From positions 1 through 54,601 of the forward strand of contig DIWT01000012.1 of the NCBI GenBank assembly GCA_002435745.1: DNA of 54,601 bases, given 5' to 3'. Origin of the DNA: a bacterium UBP15_UBA6099. GTDB taxonomy: Bacteria; UBP15; UBA6099. The notes under the pieces were generated by a model. It was not told the origin of the DNA, did not search any database, and was given only the letters and a program-made list of their open reading frames with translations. Below are positions 25,313-34,157 of this stretch, piece after piece. Numbering within the stretch: position 1 is the stretch's first letter; every line of letters begins with the position of its first letter. A program made the translations under genes and the position numbers.

Positions 25313-26773
25313 ATGAAAGTTCTGTTCTTATATATCGGAGTCGAAAATATCGGAATCGAATACCTCGCGGCGTCGGCGCGCCGGGCGGGGCATCAGGTGG
25401 AACTCGCGTTCGACCCCTCTTTATTCGGCGGACATCTCATGTGGGACTTTCCGTCCCTCGCAAAGATGTTCGACAAGCGCGCGTCCGTATTGAAAAAAGT
25501 CTCCGAGATGAAACCCGACGCGGCGGCTTTCTCGTGCGTGTCAGCGAACTATCAGTGGTCTCTCGGCCTCGCGCGAGACATCAAGAGAACTCATCCCGGC
25601 ATAACCACGATGTTCGGCGGCACTCACGTCACGGCTGTGCCGGAGCGGGTCATCGCGGAAGACGCCGTCGACTGCGCGATTGTTTCCGAGGCGGACATCT
25701 CTTTTCCGCTCGCGCTTGCGGACATCGAGAGCGGAAGCCGGGAGCCGAGGCCGGGGGTATGGCGAAAGATTGACGGAGAAATTGTCCGAGGCCCCGCTCC
25801 GGAGCCGGTCGAAGACATGGACGCGCTTCCGTTTCCCGCTAAGGATTTGTTCTATTCCAAGGCCCCCGCGCTCGAAAGACATTACACCATAATGGCGTCG
25901 AGGGGTTGCCCCTTCAAATGCACGTACTGCCACAACAGCTATTCCTCCTCGCTGTCCGGCGGACAGAGGATGCGGGACAGGAGCGTTGACAACATAGTGG
26001 CCGAACTGGAGCCGGTCGCCGCGCGCGGCAGGGCGCGCCTTGTCAAATTCTACGACGATGTTTTCGGTTTCAATAAAAAATGGCTCGAAGAGTTCGCGGA
26101 AAAATATCCCTCGCGCGTCGGGCTGCCTTTTTATTGCTCGCTTCATCCCCGGACGGCAAACGAAGAGACGGCCGACAGGCTGAAGGAATCGGGTTGCCGC
26201 TATGTCGCCATCGGGATTCAGTCGGTGGACGAAGGGCAGCGCAGAAACGTTTTGAAAAGGATTTATTCAAACGACGACGCAAGGCGAAGCGTTGCGCTGC
26301 TCAAAGAGCGGGGTATTCGAGTTCTGCTGGATCACATCATCGGGCTGCCCGGAGACACGGAAGAGATGATGGAGGAGGCGGCGCGGTTCTACAACGAGCT
26401 TCGCCCCACCCGGCTGCTGGTTTTCTGGCTGTCGTATTTCCCCGGCACGGAGATACTGGCGGCGGCCTCTGCGTCGGGCCTGTTGTCGGAAGTGGAAGTC
26501 GAGAGCATCAACGCAGGCATGGAGGGAAGTTTCTACGCGGGGCACGGCGGACGCAGGGTGTCGATGTTTATGCGCTTCATCGCTTTTTTCTCTCTCATCC
26601 CCATCCTGCCTAGAGGGGCGATCGAGTTAATGATTCGGAAAAAGTTTTACCGGCGGCTGCCGCCCTCCTCGACGCTCTCGAAAATCGCCGTCGCGCTCAA
26701 CGCGCTGTTCACGCGGGACGCGTTCTTCTTCTACAACGTGAGATATCTTCTTTCAAGGAAAAAAACGCCGTGA
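25313..26773 (+). CDS. B12-binding-domain radical SAM protein, pair 3
   Basis: 486 aa from ATG 25313; the reading from 25229 adds residues upstream of the promoter and is rejected. The B12-like domain shows IEYLAASARRAGHQVELAF, MFGGTHVTAVPERV and AIVSEADISFPLALA. The radical SAM cysteines are C199, C203 and C206 in SRGCPFKCTYCHN. The late core motif VAIGIQSVDEGQRRNVLKR resembles the other paralogues. The C-terminal 90 residues are hydrophobic and basic (FIAFFSLIPILPRGAIELMI), suggesting membrane association with a lipid-like substrate. It is the third radical SAM gene head-to-head with a membrane propeller. Confidence 0.88.
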   Translation: MKVLFLYIGVENIGIEYLAASARRAGHQVELAFDPSLFGGHLMWDFPSLAKMFDKRASVLKKVSEMKPDAAAFSCVSANYQWSLGLARDIKRTHPGITTMFGGTHVTAVPERVIAEDAVDCAIVSEADISFPLALADIESGSREPRPGVWRKIDGEIVRGPAPEPVEDMDALPFPAKDLFYSKAPALERHYTIMASRGCPFKCTYCHNSYSSSLSGGQRMRDRSVDNIVAELEPVAARGRARLVKFYDDVFGFNKKWLEEFAEKYPSRVGLPFYCSLHPRTANEETADRLKESGCRYVAIGIQSVDEGQRRNVLKRIYSNDDARRSVALLKERGIRVLLDHIIGLPGDTEEMMEEAARFYNELRPTRLLVFWLSYFPGTEILAAASASGLLSEVEVESINAGMEGSFYAGHGGRRVSMFMRFIAFFSLIPILPRGAIELMIRKKFYRRLPPSSTLSKIAVALNALFTRDAFFFYNVRYLLSRKKTP

Positions 26774-26785
26774 ACGATAGGCGCG

Positions 26786-28555
26786 TTACTCTGATGCGAC
26801 CCTGCAACACCTGAATCCTATCTTTTCAAGTTCGAGAAGTTTCTGCTGGTCGGCAAAATACAGAGCCGCCCAGTCGCAGCTCCTGCACCTCTGGCATCCG
26901 TTTCTTTCGCCGGGTCCCATCAGGCCCGCCATGCCGGGGTTGCCCGGCGTAGCCACCCACTCCCAGAGGCTTCCCGCCATATCGTGAATGCCATGCCTGT
27001 TGACACATTCAGGGTACGCGCCGCTCTCGAACTTGCGGTCTGCGGAATTATGGTCTCGCCAACTGCACCTTTTCTCGACTTCGATATACGATTCAAACTT
27101 TTCGGGATGGACGTAGTAGAACATATTGTCGTCGCCGCCGGAGCAAGCGCGCGCCCATTCCTCCGCCGAGCAGAGTCTTTTGCCGGCCGCCTCGCACATC
27201 CCTGCGGCCTGCTCGATTGTCGCGCCGGAGACGGGCCTTTCGCCTTCTTTGTTCGGGTACTCGAACCTGTCTATGAAGTAAGCGCCGCCGGGGCCTGTCA
27301 CGAGCGTCTCGTCCCCGCGCCGGGCTAGGCTGTAGCCGGAAGATTTCTCCGGGAGGTCGAACCTGTCAAAAAGCCCCGGCGCGCCTGTTCCCCCGCGCGG
27401 GAGAGCGACGCGCGAAACGACGAGAGCCGCCGCCGCGACCGCCACGACGGACATGATAAACGCTCCAGCCGTAGCGCCCTGTCGCCTGCCATAAACCGCC
27501 TTCCCCGCCTCCGCCTTTCCCGCAAGTTTCGACAATCCGAACGCGTTCTCAAGAAATCCGAGAACGCACATGGCGAAAAATATCTCGTGTATTACGAACG
27601 CGGTCATGAACAGCGAGATGACGAACGCTTTTCTCCCTGAGCCGTCGCCGAACGCCCGGTAAGCGAGCCTCATCCCGTGGAATGTGTACATAACGATTAT
27701 CGTCGTCCACACAATCTCGACCGCGCTTTGCGCCCGAAGGGACGACGGTGGCGTCTCGAAAAGAATCGCGATGAAAGCCGCGGCGAAAACAGCAATTTTC
27801 AGTTTCTTGGTGTTTGATCGCGTTCCGGCGAGCTTGAATAAAAAGTCGGCGAAAGCCGAGATAAGAAAGGCGGCGGCGACGGAGACGATAATCTTCAACG
27901 GGCCGTCGACTTCTCGTGTTGCCGGAGAATTGAGAAAGATTTGCGCGGCGTATCCGGCGGCGAGAAGAATAGGAGCGGAGCGCGGCGCTGTCATCGGGCC
28001 GAAACTCGGAAGGTTCTTGTCGCCCGGCGCGCTTTTGGCCGCCACCACCGCGCAAAGATGAGCGTACGCCGCCGCCCCGGCGAATATCAGCCCCTGCGTC
28101 GTCGCTTTGAACATGAACGCGCTCTGCTCCGAGATAAACCCGTAGATTACGCTTCTGACCGCCGGGTCCGTTATCCCCATCGCCTTCGCGAACCAGTCCA
28201 TCGGCATCCCGAACATGTTGTTGTACACGAACAGCCTGATTATCGGCACGGTGAATCCGCAGTTGTAAAGTATCAGCCTCGTCACCAAATAGATAAGCGC
28301 GGAGAAAACCACCATCTTCGCGCCGGGCTCGCGGCTCGCGAGATCGGCCGCTATCATCGATAACCCGAAGAATAATATGTACGGAAACATCTCGGCGACG
28401 CTGTATGCCATGAAAGCGACGAGCAACACCGCCGAGATAATCGTCGCGAAGTCCAACCGGCGGGATTTGAGCCTGTAATACACCGCGCACAAGCCTATCA
28501 CGCACAGTTGAATTGCCAGCGCGGGAAGAATCACATGGTGAAGGCCCCTATCCAA
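26786..28555 (-). CDS. Polytopic membrane protein fused to a formylglycine-generating-enzyme (FGE-sulfatase)-like domain
   Basis: 589 aa. About nine to ten hydrophobic segments fill residues 1-395. The last 165 residues form an FGE/SUMF1-like domain: IDRFEYPNKEGERPVSG, CEAAGKRLCSAEEWARACSG, GIHDMAGSLWEWVATPG and the ending IGFRCCRVASE. Such domains either oxidise cysteine to formylglycine or serve as C-type-lectin-like binding modules. The copper-binding cysteines needed for oxidation cannot be confirmed here. The TTG start at 28555 overlaps the upstream stop codon by eight bases; GTG 28534, 13 bases after that stop and preceded by AGGGG, is an equally good start. It is cotranscribed with the PEP-synthase-like gene. 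Confidence 0.8.
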   Translation of the reverse strand: MDRGLHHVILPALAIQLCVIGLCAVYYRLKSRRLDFATIISAVLLVAFMAYSVAEMFPYILFFGLSMIAADLASREPGAKMVVFSALIYLVTRLILYNCGFTVPIIRLFVYNNMFGMPMDWFAKAMGITDPAVRSVIYGFISEQSAFMFKATTQGLIFAGAAAYAHLCAVVAAKSAPGDKNLPSFGPMTAPRSAPILLAAGYAAQIFLNSPATREVDGPLKIIVSVAAAFLISAFADFLFKLAGTRSNTKKLKIAVFAAAFIAILFETPPSSLRAQSAVEIVWTTIIVMYTFHGMRLAYRAFGDGSGRKAFVISLFMTAFVIHEIFFAMCVLGFLENAFGLSKLAGKAEAGKAVYGRRQGATAGAFIMSVVAVAAAALVVSRVALPRGGTGAPGLFDRFDLPEKSSGYSLARRGDETLVTGPGGAYFIDRFEYPNKEGERPVSGATIEQAAGMCEAAGKRLCSAEEWARACSGGDDNMFYYVHPEKFESYIEVEKRCSWRDHNSADRKFESGAYPECVNRHGIHDMAGSLWEWVATPGNPGMAGLMGPGERNGCQRCRSCDWAALYFADQQKLLELEKIGFRCCRVASE

Positions 28556-31100
28556 TCCGCAGAACTCCCTTTCCGGCGTCGACAGTCACAATGTCGCCGT
28601 TGGCTACTTTTAACATAGCGCCCTCGACGCCGATGAGTACCGGGATTCCGGCCTCGCGGGCGAGCAAAACCAGATGCGACAGAGGGCTGCCGCGCTCGAT
28701 GACAAGCGCCGATATGCGGCCCGCCGCCGCTCCGTAAATGCCATCCGGCCTTCCGACTATCAGCACGGGCCTGTCGCTCCCCAAGTCCGGCAGGCGTCCG
28801 GTGGCGACCAGCGCGCGCCCGCAGGCCGTTCCGGAGCCTATGCCGAGACCGCGTAGAGATCCATCTTCCGGCTGCGACTTCGTCTCCAGTTCGGGAATGT
28901 GGACGATTGCGCCTGCGCTTTCCGCCAGCCGCTTCTCATGCTCTTCTTTTCTCCGCCTGATTTCCCAGTCCGGCGCTCCGCCTTTAGACATTTCGTCGAT
29001 TGTCATGTGGAAGGAATCCGCGCCGAACTCCGACGCGAGAGCCCTTTTGCGTATCTCGAACACCGCCCGGTTCAGGCTGTCCCGCGCCCGCTCCCGCGCC
29101 GACATCGTTTCTCTCTGCCTTCTTAATAGGAATCTAAAAATCAATAGCCCCGCATTGACGGCGCTGTCAGACCATTTTTTTCGCAACGCCCGCTCGACTT
29201 CGTCGAGTGAAGAGTCCGCCGCGCCGCAGGGCGACACCGTTTCCTGCGCCCCGCCTTGCCCCGACAGCCACGGAGTCGCGTCGTCGGCAAGCCTCGGAGC
29301 CGCAACCTCCGCCTCCGGGTTGCCCCAGTGTCCGTATTCCGCGCGGAACGCTTCTACCTGAGCCGCGTCGCCGGGGTTCACGCGCGCCGCCGCTTCAAGC
29401 ATCTTTTTCCACGGCGAATCAAGGGACGCAATGTTTATTCCCGGCGCGGCCGCAAGCGCGTCCGGTTCGTCCGCGAGCGCCTTGGCCAAGAACGCGCCGC
29501 GCCTCCCGGCCAGCATGTCGCTCGTCTCGAACAAATCCAACTGAAGCCGAAAGAGCGGCAAAAGAACGGCGTCCTTCAAACTCCTTATGGAGCAGTCTTC
29601 GTCTGACGCGGCGGTCTTCAGCCGGGCATTCAGCCGAGCTAGGCGGAGCCTGAAACCGCGCCCGCTGAGAATCCGGGCTGACTCAACCGCAGCCGGGACG
29701 AGCGCGCGCGCGGCGAACTTTTCCCTCGCCGGGTTGTGCGGATTCAGATATTTTCTGACCGCGTTATACTTGAGATAGAAACGCCCTTTATGCTCGGCGA
29801 AAAGAGTTTCGCCGCGCGGCATGCCCAACGGGGCGAGCTTCGCCGACATCCTCCGCGACACGCCGTCCGGCAGCTCGAAGAGGTCGCGAGTCAGGGTCGT
29901 CGGCGGGAAGTCCGCGATGTCCACTATGAAGGAGTTGACCAGAGTATCAACCGGCTGGAATCCCGTGAGGGGGCGAGCCTGATAGAAATAAAGAGACCCG
30001 CCGAGATGTCCCGCTTCCATCTGTGCCGGTCTGTCGAACAATGCCTCCATCCTCAGCAACGCGTCTTCGAGCGCGGAGAGAGCCGCCGGGGATACCGGAT
30101 GCGGCGTCTGGCCTGACTCCGCCCGCTCCGCGCCGGTGAACGCGTTGCGGACGATCAGACCCTCAGTCCCGTCCGCCGCCTCGTACGACACGACTGTCTC
30201 TTCCATAACGCCGTTCAAATAGTTTGCCGAGCATCCGACCAGAAATATATCGTGCTCGATTTTTTCCTGAACTATCACAGGCAGTCGGAACGACGCGCGT
30301 GACGCGCCCGCGTTGTCCGCCGCCGCGACCGCTCGCGCGCTGTAATACGACGCCCACACCCGAATGATGGCGGCCAGCGCCTCGTCCGCTCGCTGTCCCG
30401 CCGGGAGCGACTCGAACACGCCCGCCATGCTCGCCGTCCTGCCGTCCTCTCCGGGGAACGACGACCGGGCGATTATTCGTCCGCCGCGCAGCGCGCGCAG
30501 CTCTTTTTTTAGTTTCCTGACGAACCCTCGCGGCGGCCTGACCCTCTCTAAAAACCCCGCTATCTTTTCTTCCGCGTCTTCCGTCCCCTCAAGCCGCGAT
30601 ATCTCTTCCCTCAGCCCTTCGGCGGCGGTCCACCTCTCGAACACCGTCCCGTTTACGACGAAACCTCTCGGAACGTTGAATCCGAGGCGAAAAAGCTCTC
30701 CCGCCCACTTTCCTTTGAATCCCACGCGGTCAATGCCCGCGCGCGCCGCGCCGACATAATCGATTATGTCGGAGTCCCTGACCGGAACGCGTCCGAGCAG
30801 CGCGCCTATCGCCCTGCTCAGCCCCCACACCGCCACAAGAAGAACCGCCGCGCCGAGCGTGAACAACCCTTTGCCGGAACCGAATCCCAGCAGCGCCGCC
30901 ACTGGCACCAAAAGCGCCGCGATTAGAATTGTCAGCGCAGCCGCGATGAACGCCCCGGCTGCCACCGGCATCGAAAACAATCCGGCGAAAAACACCCCGA
31001 AGCCCCGCCCGGCGTTCCATGCTTCCGCAGCGATGGACGCGATTTCTCCGATGAGCGCGCTGTAAAGCGGGGATGTCATGTCAGATAGAAAATCAATCAT
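28548..31100 (-). CDS. Membrane-anchored PEP-synthase/PPDK-like protein
   Basis: 850 aa from ATG 31100. Two to three hydrophobic helices (AAGAFIAAALTILIAALLVPV, GLFTLGAAVLLVAVWGL) lie in the first 100 residues. A PPDK/PEP-synthase nucleotide-binding domain follows (FKGKWAGELFRLGFNVPRGF; SSFPGEDGRTASMAGVFES). A long helical middle and a C-terminal PEP-utilising mobile domain come next, with the phospho-histidine motif GSPLSHLVLLAREAGIPVLIG. Known relatives transfer phosphate between ATP, pyruvate or other acceptors and a swinging histidine. A membrane anchor is unusual for the family. ATG 31079 is an alternative start. A longer reading to 31442 overlaps the divergent propeller gene and is rejected. 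It overlaps the FGE-domain gene downstream. Confidence 0.8.
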   Translation of the reverse strand: MIDFLSDMTSPLYSALIGEIASIAAEAWNAGRGFGVFFAGLFSMPVAAGAFIAAALTILIAALLVPVAALLGFGSGKGLFTLGAAVLLVAVWGLSRAIGALLGRVPVRDSDIIDYVGAARAGIDRVGFKGKWAGELFRLGFNVPRGFVVNGTVFERWTAAEGLREEISRLEGTEDAEEKIAGFLERVRPPRGFVRKLKKELRALRGGRIIARSSFPGEDGRTASMAGVFESLPAGQRADEALAAIIRVWASYYSARAVAAADNAGASRASFRLPVIVQEKIEHDIFLVGCSANYLNGVMEETVVSYEAADGTEGLIVRNAFTGAERAESGQTPHPVSPAALSALEDALLRMEALFDRPAQMEAGHLGGSLYFYQARPLTGFQPVDTLVNSFIVDIADFPPTTLTRDLFELPDGVSRRMSAKLAPLGMPRGETLFAEHKGRFYLKYNAVRKYLNPHNPAREKFAARALVPAAVESARILSGRGFRLRLARLNARLKTAASDEDCSIRSLKDAVLLPLFRLQLDLFETSDMLAGRRGAFLAKALADEPDALAAAPGINIASLDSPWKKMLEAAARVNPGDAAQVEAFRAEYGHWGNPEAEVAAPRLADDATPWLSGQGGAQETVSPCGAADSSLDEVERALRKKWSDSAVNAGLLIFRFLLRRQRETMSARERARDSLNRAVFEIRKRALASEFGADSFHMTIDEMSKGGAPDWEIRRRKEEHEKRLAESAGAIVHIPELETKSQPEDGSLRGLGIGSGTACGRALVATGRLPDLGSDRPVLIVGRPDGIYGAAAGRISALVIERGSPLSHLVLLAREAGIPVLIGVEGAMLKVANGDIVTVDAGKGVLRIG

Positions 31101-32472
31101 GTCGGCTAGCCTGATATTGCATAAAAAAGAAACATTTGTCAAAGGAGGGCGGAGAGCCGGCGCGGGCGCGCTGTGGCATTTCGCCGCTGTTTCAGGGATA
31201 ATACAAACGTCGGGTCGCGGCATAGGCCCCCAAAACGCAAGAAAGGCCGCCAAGATTCTGTTAAAGAAATTTTTCAAATATGCGCTTGTCGCGGCGGCGG
31301 CAGCCGCTCTCTTCTGGGCCGCGAACTCCGCCCTGCACAGAGCCGCGCATTCAGCATTGCTAGACGGCAACCTCGCAAAATCCCGCCTCCTGCTCCGCTT
31401 CGTCGTCGCCCAAGAGCCGTTCTTCTTTATCCACAGGGGCATGCTGGGGAAATCCGTCCTCGCGGACGCGTTCGCCGAAACCGACTCCGCGCTCCGCGAA
31501 AGAAAAGCTTGGATAGTCGAAACCGGAGCGCCCGTGATGACCGCCCCGGCGGCGGCTGACGGCTTCGTCTATTTCGGCAACAACAAAGGAATCAAGGGCG
31601 GGACAGTCTTCAAGGCGGACGCCGCAACCGGAAGGATTGTCTGGTCGCTCCGCATCGGCGGCGACATCGAGTCAACCCCTCTCATAGTCGGAGACAAGGT
31701 GTTCGTCTCCGCGCACGACGGTCTGAGCGCCATCGACGCCGCAAGCGGAAAACGCCTCTGGTTCCACTACATCAGGTGGGCGGAATCATCCCCGGCGTTC
31801 GCTACCGGCGCTGTGTTCGTCGGCGCGGATAAACCGGGAGCGCTGATGAAAATCGACGCCGAAACCGGGCAGCTTATATTCAGCGTCCCGACTTCCGGCC
31901 CGGTGGAGTCTTCCCCCGTCGTCCACAACGGGAAAGTTTACATGGGCTGCAACCATGGATACGTTTACTGTTTCGACGGGGACACGGGGAAAGAGATATG
32001 GCGTCGCGCTTTGGGCGGGTCCGTCGAGAGCGCCCCTCTGATAATGGACGGCAAGGCGTTCGCCGGAAGCAAGAGCGGAGCGTTCGCCGCGCTGGACGCG
32101 GAAACCGGGGAAGAGGTCTGGCGCGTGGAAACCGGGCAAGAGATATGGTCGGGCGCGGCAAGCGACGGCTACGCGGTGGTTTTCGGCGACAACTCCCACA
32201 CCGTCCGCGCTCTCCGAGCCGACACCGGCGAAACCATCTGGACTCACGACGCCGAAACCGCCCGCTTCGAAACCACACCGGCTATCAACGACGGCGTCGC
32301 CTACATCGGCTGCCTCGCGGGATTCCTGCGCGCCATCCGCATGTCCGACGGCAAACCCCTCTGGCGCTTCCTTTCGGGTTGGGATATCAATGATTCCCAC
32401 CCTCTAATATATAATGGACTTGTGATATTCGGCTCCACCGACGGAAGGGTGTACGCCCTGAAGGTTGACTGA
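31099..32472 (+). CDS. PQQ-repeat (BamB/YncE-like) beta-propeller with N-terminal membrane anchor
   Basis: The reading frame is open from 31078. I show ATG 31099, but the true start is probably later, since the first 50 residues look non-coding and a hydrophobic anchor (KYALVAAAAAALFWAANSAL) starts near 31273. No ATG lies between, so an alternative start codon (for example CTG 31258) may be used. From about 31510 the protein is a propeller built of repeats with the tryptophan-docking pattern D-A-x-T-G-x-x-x-W (DAATGRIVWSLRIGGDIEST, DAASGKRLWFHYI, DGDTGKEIWRRAL, DAETGEEVWRVETG). Such proteins act as periplasmic scaffolds or PQQ-dependent-like binders. It is followed after five bases by the GT-C gene. 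Confidence 0.75.
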   Translation: MSASLILHKKETFVKGGRRAGAGALWHFAAVSGIIQTSGRGIGPQNARKAAKILLKKFFKYALVAAAAAALFWAANSALHRAAHSALLDGNLAKSRLLLRFVVAQEPFFFIHRGMLGKSVLADAFAETDSALRERKAWIVETGAPVMTAPAAADGFVYFGNNKGIKGGTVFKADAATGRIVWSLRIGGDIESTPLIVGDKVFVSAHDGLSAIDAASGKRLWFHYIRWAESSPAFATGAVFVGADKPGALMKIDAETGQLIFSVPTSGPVESSPVVHNGKVYMGCNHGYVYCFDGDTGKEIWRRALGGSVESAPLIMDGKAFAGSKSGAFAALDAETGEEVWRVETGQEIWSGAASDGYAVVFGDNSHTVRALRADTGETIWTHDAETARFETTPAINDGVAYIGCLAGFLRAIRMSDGKPLWRFLSGWDINDSHPLIYNGLVIFGSTDGRVYALKVD

Positions 32473-32477
32473 CGCTT

Positions 32478-34157
32478 ATGACGAACGAGCGCGACGCAGT
32501 TCCCCCAATGGCGCGCGGATTCCGCGCCGCCTACGCGGCCGTCTCCGTTTTCACTCTCGCCGCCGGAGCCGCTTTCTCGTCTCTTTTCCCGCTGCCGTTC
32601 CCGGACGAGGCTCGCTCTCTTTTCTTCTCCGGCAACTTCCTTGTCATCGGTTTTTTTCTATCTCTTTACGACAACCTCCTCCCGCTCTATTACGCGTTCG
32701 CCCGCGCCGCCTCTTTCCTCCCCGGAGGGCTGTTGTCCCTCCGACTGCTGTCATCCGTGTTCTTCCTGTGCGGCGTCCACTGCGCCCGCCACGCGGTCTC
32801 CCGCTCCCGGTTGTCGCCCCTCGCCAAACAAAATTCCCACGCGCTGATTATTTATCCCTCTTTATTCCTCGCGCTTGAATCGTGGCGGGCGACCCCGTTT
32901 TCATTTTCATTCATGCTGGTCGCGCTTTCATGGATGCTGTTTATCGAGGCGCGCCGCAACCCCGGAACGCGCATCTTTCGCCTGCACGCCGCCGCGACTA
33001 TCGCAGCCGCCTACTCATGCGAAGCGGGAATCATCTCGCTTCTGGTTCAAGCCGCCGCCGCAGTGTCAGGCAAACGCTCCGCATCTTCGAGCGGAGTTTC
33101 TCTGCGCCCGGCGATTCTCGCCTCCATACCTGCGGCGCTCATTCTCGTCTCCGGCGCTTTCAAGACAGGGACTCCGCGCGCCGCCGAACTCATATCTCTC
33201 CATCTTCAGTCATGGGCGCGCCTAGCGTCTTCCGCTCCCGGAAACCCAGCCCTTACCGTTGCGGCGCTCGCATCAGCTTTGGTTCTGTTCGCGCTGACGT
33301 TGCTTGCCGCGCGCGCAGAAAACCCCTACGGCGATTCTCGCGCCTCCTATCAATCTTCCAAGGTTCCATCGAATGTTTTTATTCTCATCGCAGCTCTTTT
33401 CGTCGCTGCCGCTTTCCGCTTCTCCTTCTTTCAAATCGAATCCATCAAAAACAAAGACAACGCCCGCTATGTAAAAAACATCGAAAGGCTTCGAGTCGAC
33501 TGCTCAACCGGAAACGGCGTCGTTTTCTTCGACTCCGGCGCTCCGACCGACAGGCATGTATTTCGCTATTTCAACAACCTGTATGATTGCGACGGGCTGC
33601 TGTACGGCGAAAAGAAATTCCCCTCCGGTTCCATCCTTCCTGAAAGCTACATCCGCGCCGCCCGGCCCTATCCGTTCAACCGCCTTAAAGAATACGCGCT
33701 CCGCAAAGACGCCATCTCGCTTCACTACGCCTCCGGCGGTTTGCGACCGGACGCGAAAACGTCGCCGGACATGGCGTGGTTCTTTTCGAGCTTTGAAGAG
33801 GACGGAGGCGTTTTTAGACTCAAGAAAGGCTTTTCCAAAGACGGCGTCCTTCTCGGACTTTTCGCAATCGATTACGCCGACCGCGAAAAGGCGGCGGCGC
33901 TGATTCAGGCGGACGACTTCGAGCCGTGGATGCTGAAAAGCTACTACGGCGCGGCGGACGGCGGCGACGCGAAATCCAAACTTGACGCGCTCGCGCTCGC
34001 TTGCGGCTCGGACGCCGCCTGCCTCGACGCCGCCCTTTCAAAAACCCTGCTCTTTGCCGCGTCAGACGCCGATTCAGGCGCTCTCGTCGCTAACGCCGTC
34101 TCGCAGGCTTATCCCGACTATGCCCCCGAAGGCGCGGGAAAGGAGGGCGCGCAGTGA
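32478..34157 (+). CDS. Polytopic membrane protein, GT-C glycosyltransferase-like (PMT/ArnT family type)
   Basis: 559 aa with roughly eight to ten hydrophobic segments. After the first helix comes PLPFPDEARSLFFSG, placing an Asp-Glu pair in the first periplasmic loop where GT-C enzymes hold the catalytic acid. LYDNLLPLYYAFARAA and LLSLRLLSSVFFLCGV follow, also typical of the PMT/ArnT fold. Such enzymes transfer sugars from polyprenyl-phosphate carriers outside the membrane. Donor and acceptor are unknown. The C-terminal region after residue 330 is soluble. It starts five bases after the PQQ propeller and overlaps the next gene by four bases (GTGA), so all three form one operon. Confidence 0.7.
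   Translation: MTNERDAVPPMARGFRAAYAAVSVFTLAAGAAFSSLFPLPFPDEARSLFFSGNFLVIGFFLSLYDNLLPLYYAFARAASFLPGGLLSLRLLSSVFFLCGVHCARHAVSRSRLSPLAKQNSHALIIYPSLFLALESWRATPFSFSFMLVALSWMLFIEARRNPGTRIFRLHAAATIAAAYSCEAGIISLLVQAAAAVSGKRSASSSGVSLRPAILASIPAALILVSGAFKTGTPRAAELISLHLQSWARLASSAPGNPALTVAALASALVLFALTLLAARAENPYGDSRASYQSSKVPSNVFILIAALFVAAAFRFSFFQIESIKNKDNARYVKNIERLRVDCSTGNGVVFFDSGAPTDRHVFRYFNNLYDCDGLLYGEKKFPSGSILPESYIRAARPYPFNRLKEYALRKDAISLHYASGGLRPDAKTSPDMAWFFSSFEEDGGVFRLKKGFSKDGVLLGLFAIDYADREKAAALIQADDFEPWMLKSYYGAADGGDAKSKLDALALACGSDAACLDAALSKTLLFAASDADSGALVANAVSQAYPDYAPEGAGKEGAQ

Noticed and set aside
4381..26773. Assignment of the radical SAM genes to hopanoid or bacteriochlorophyll synthesis
   Set aside because: The B12-plus-radical SAM architecture fits, but no squalene-hopene cyclase, other hpn genes or bch genes are present, so a specific function is not supported.
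31101..31442. 114-residue N-terminal extension of the PEP-synthase-like protein
   Set aside because: It runs antisense through the divergent propeller gene and has no family match or coding character.
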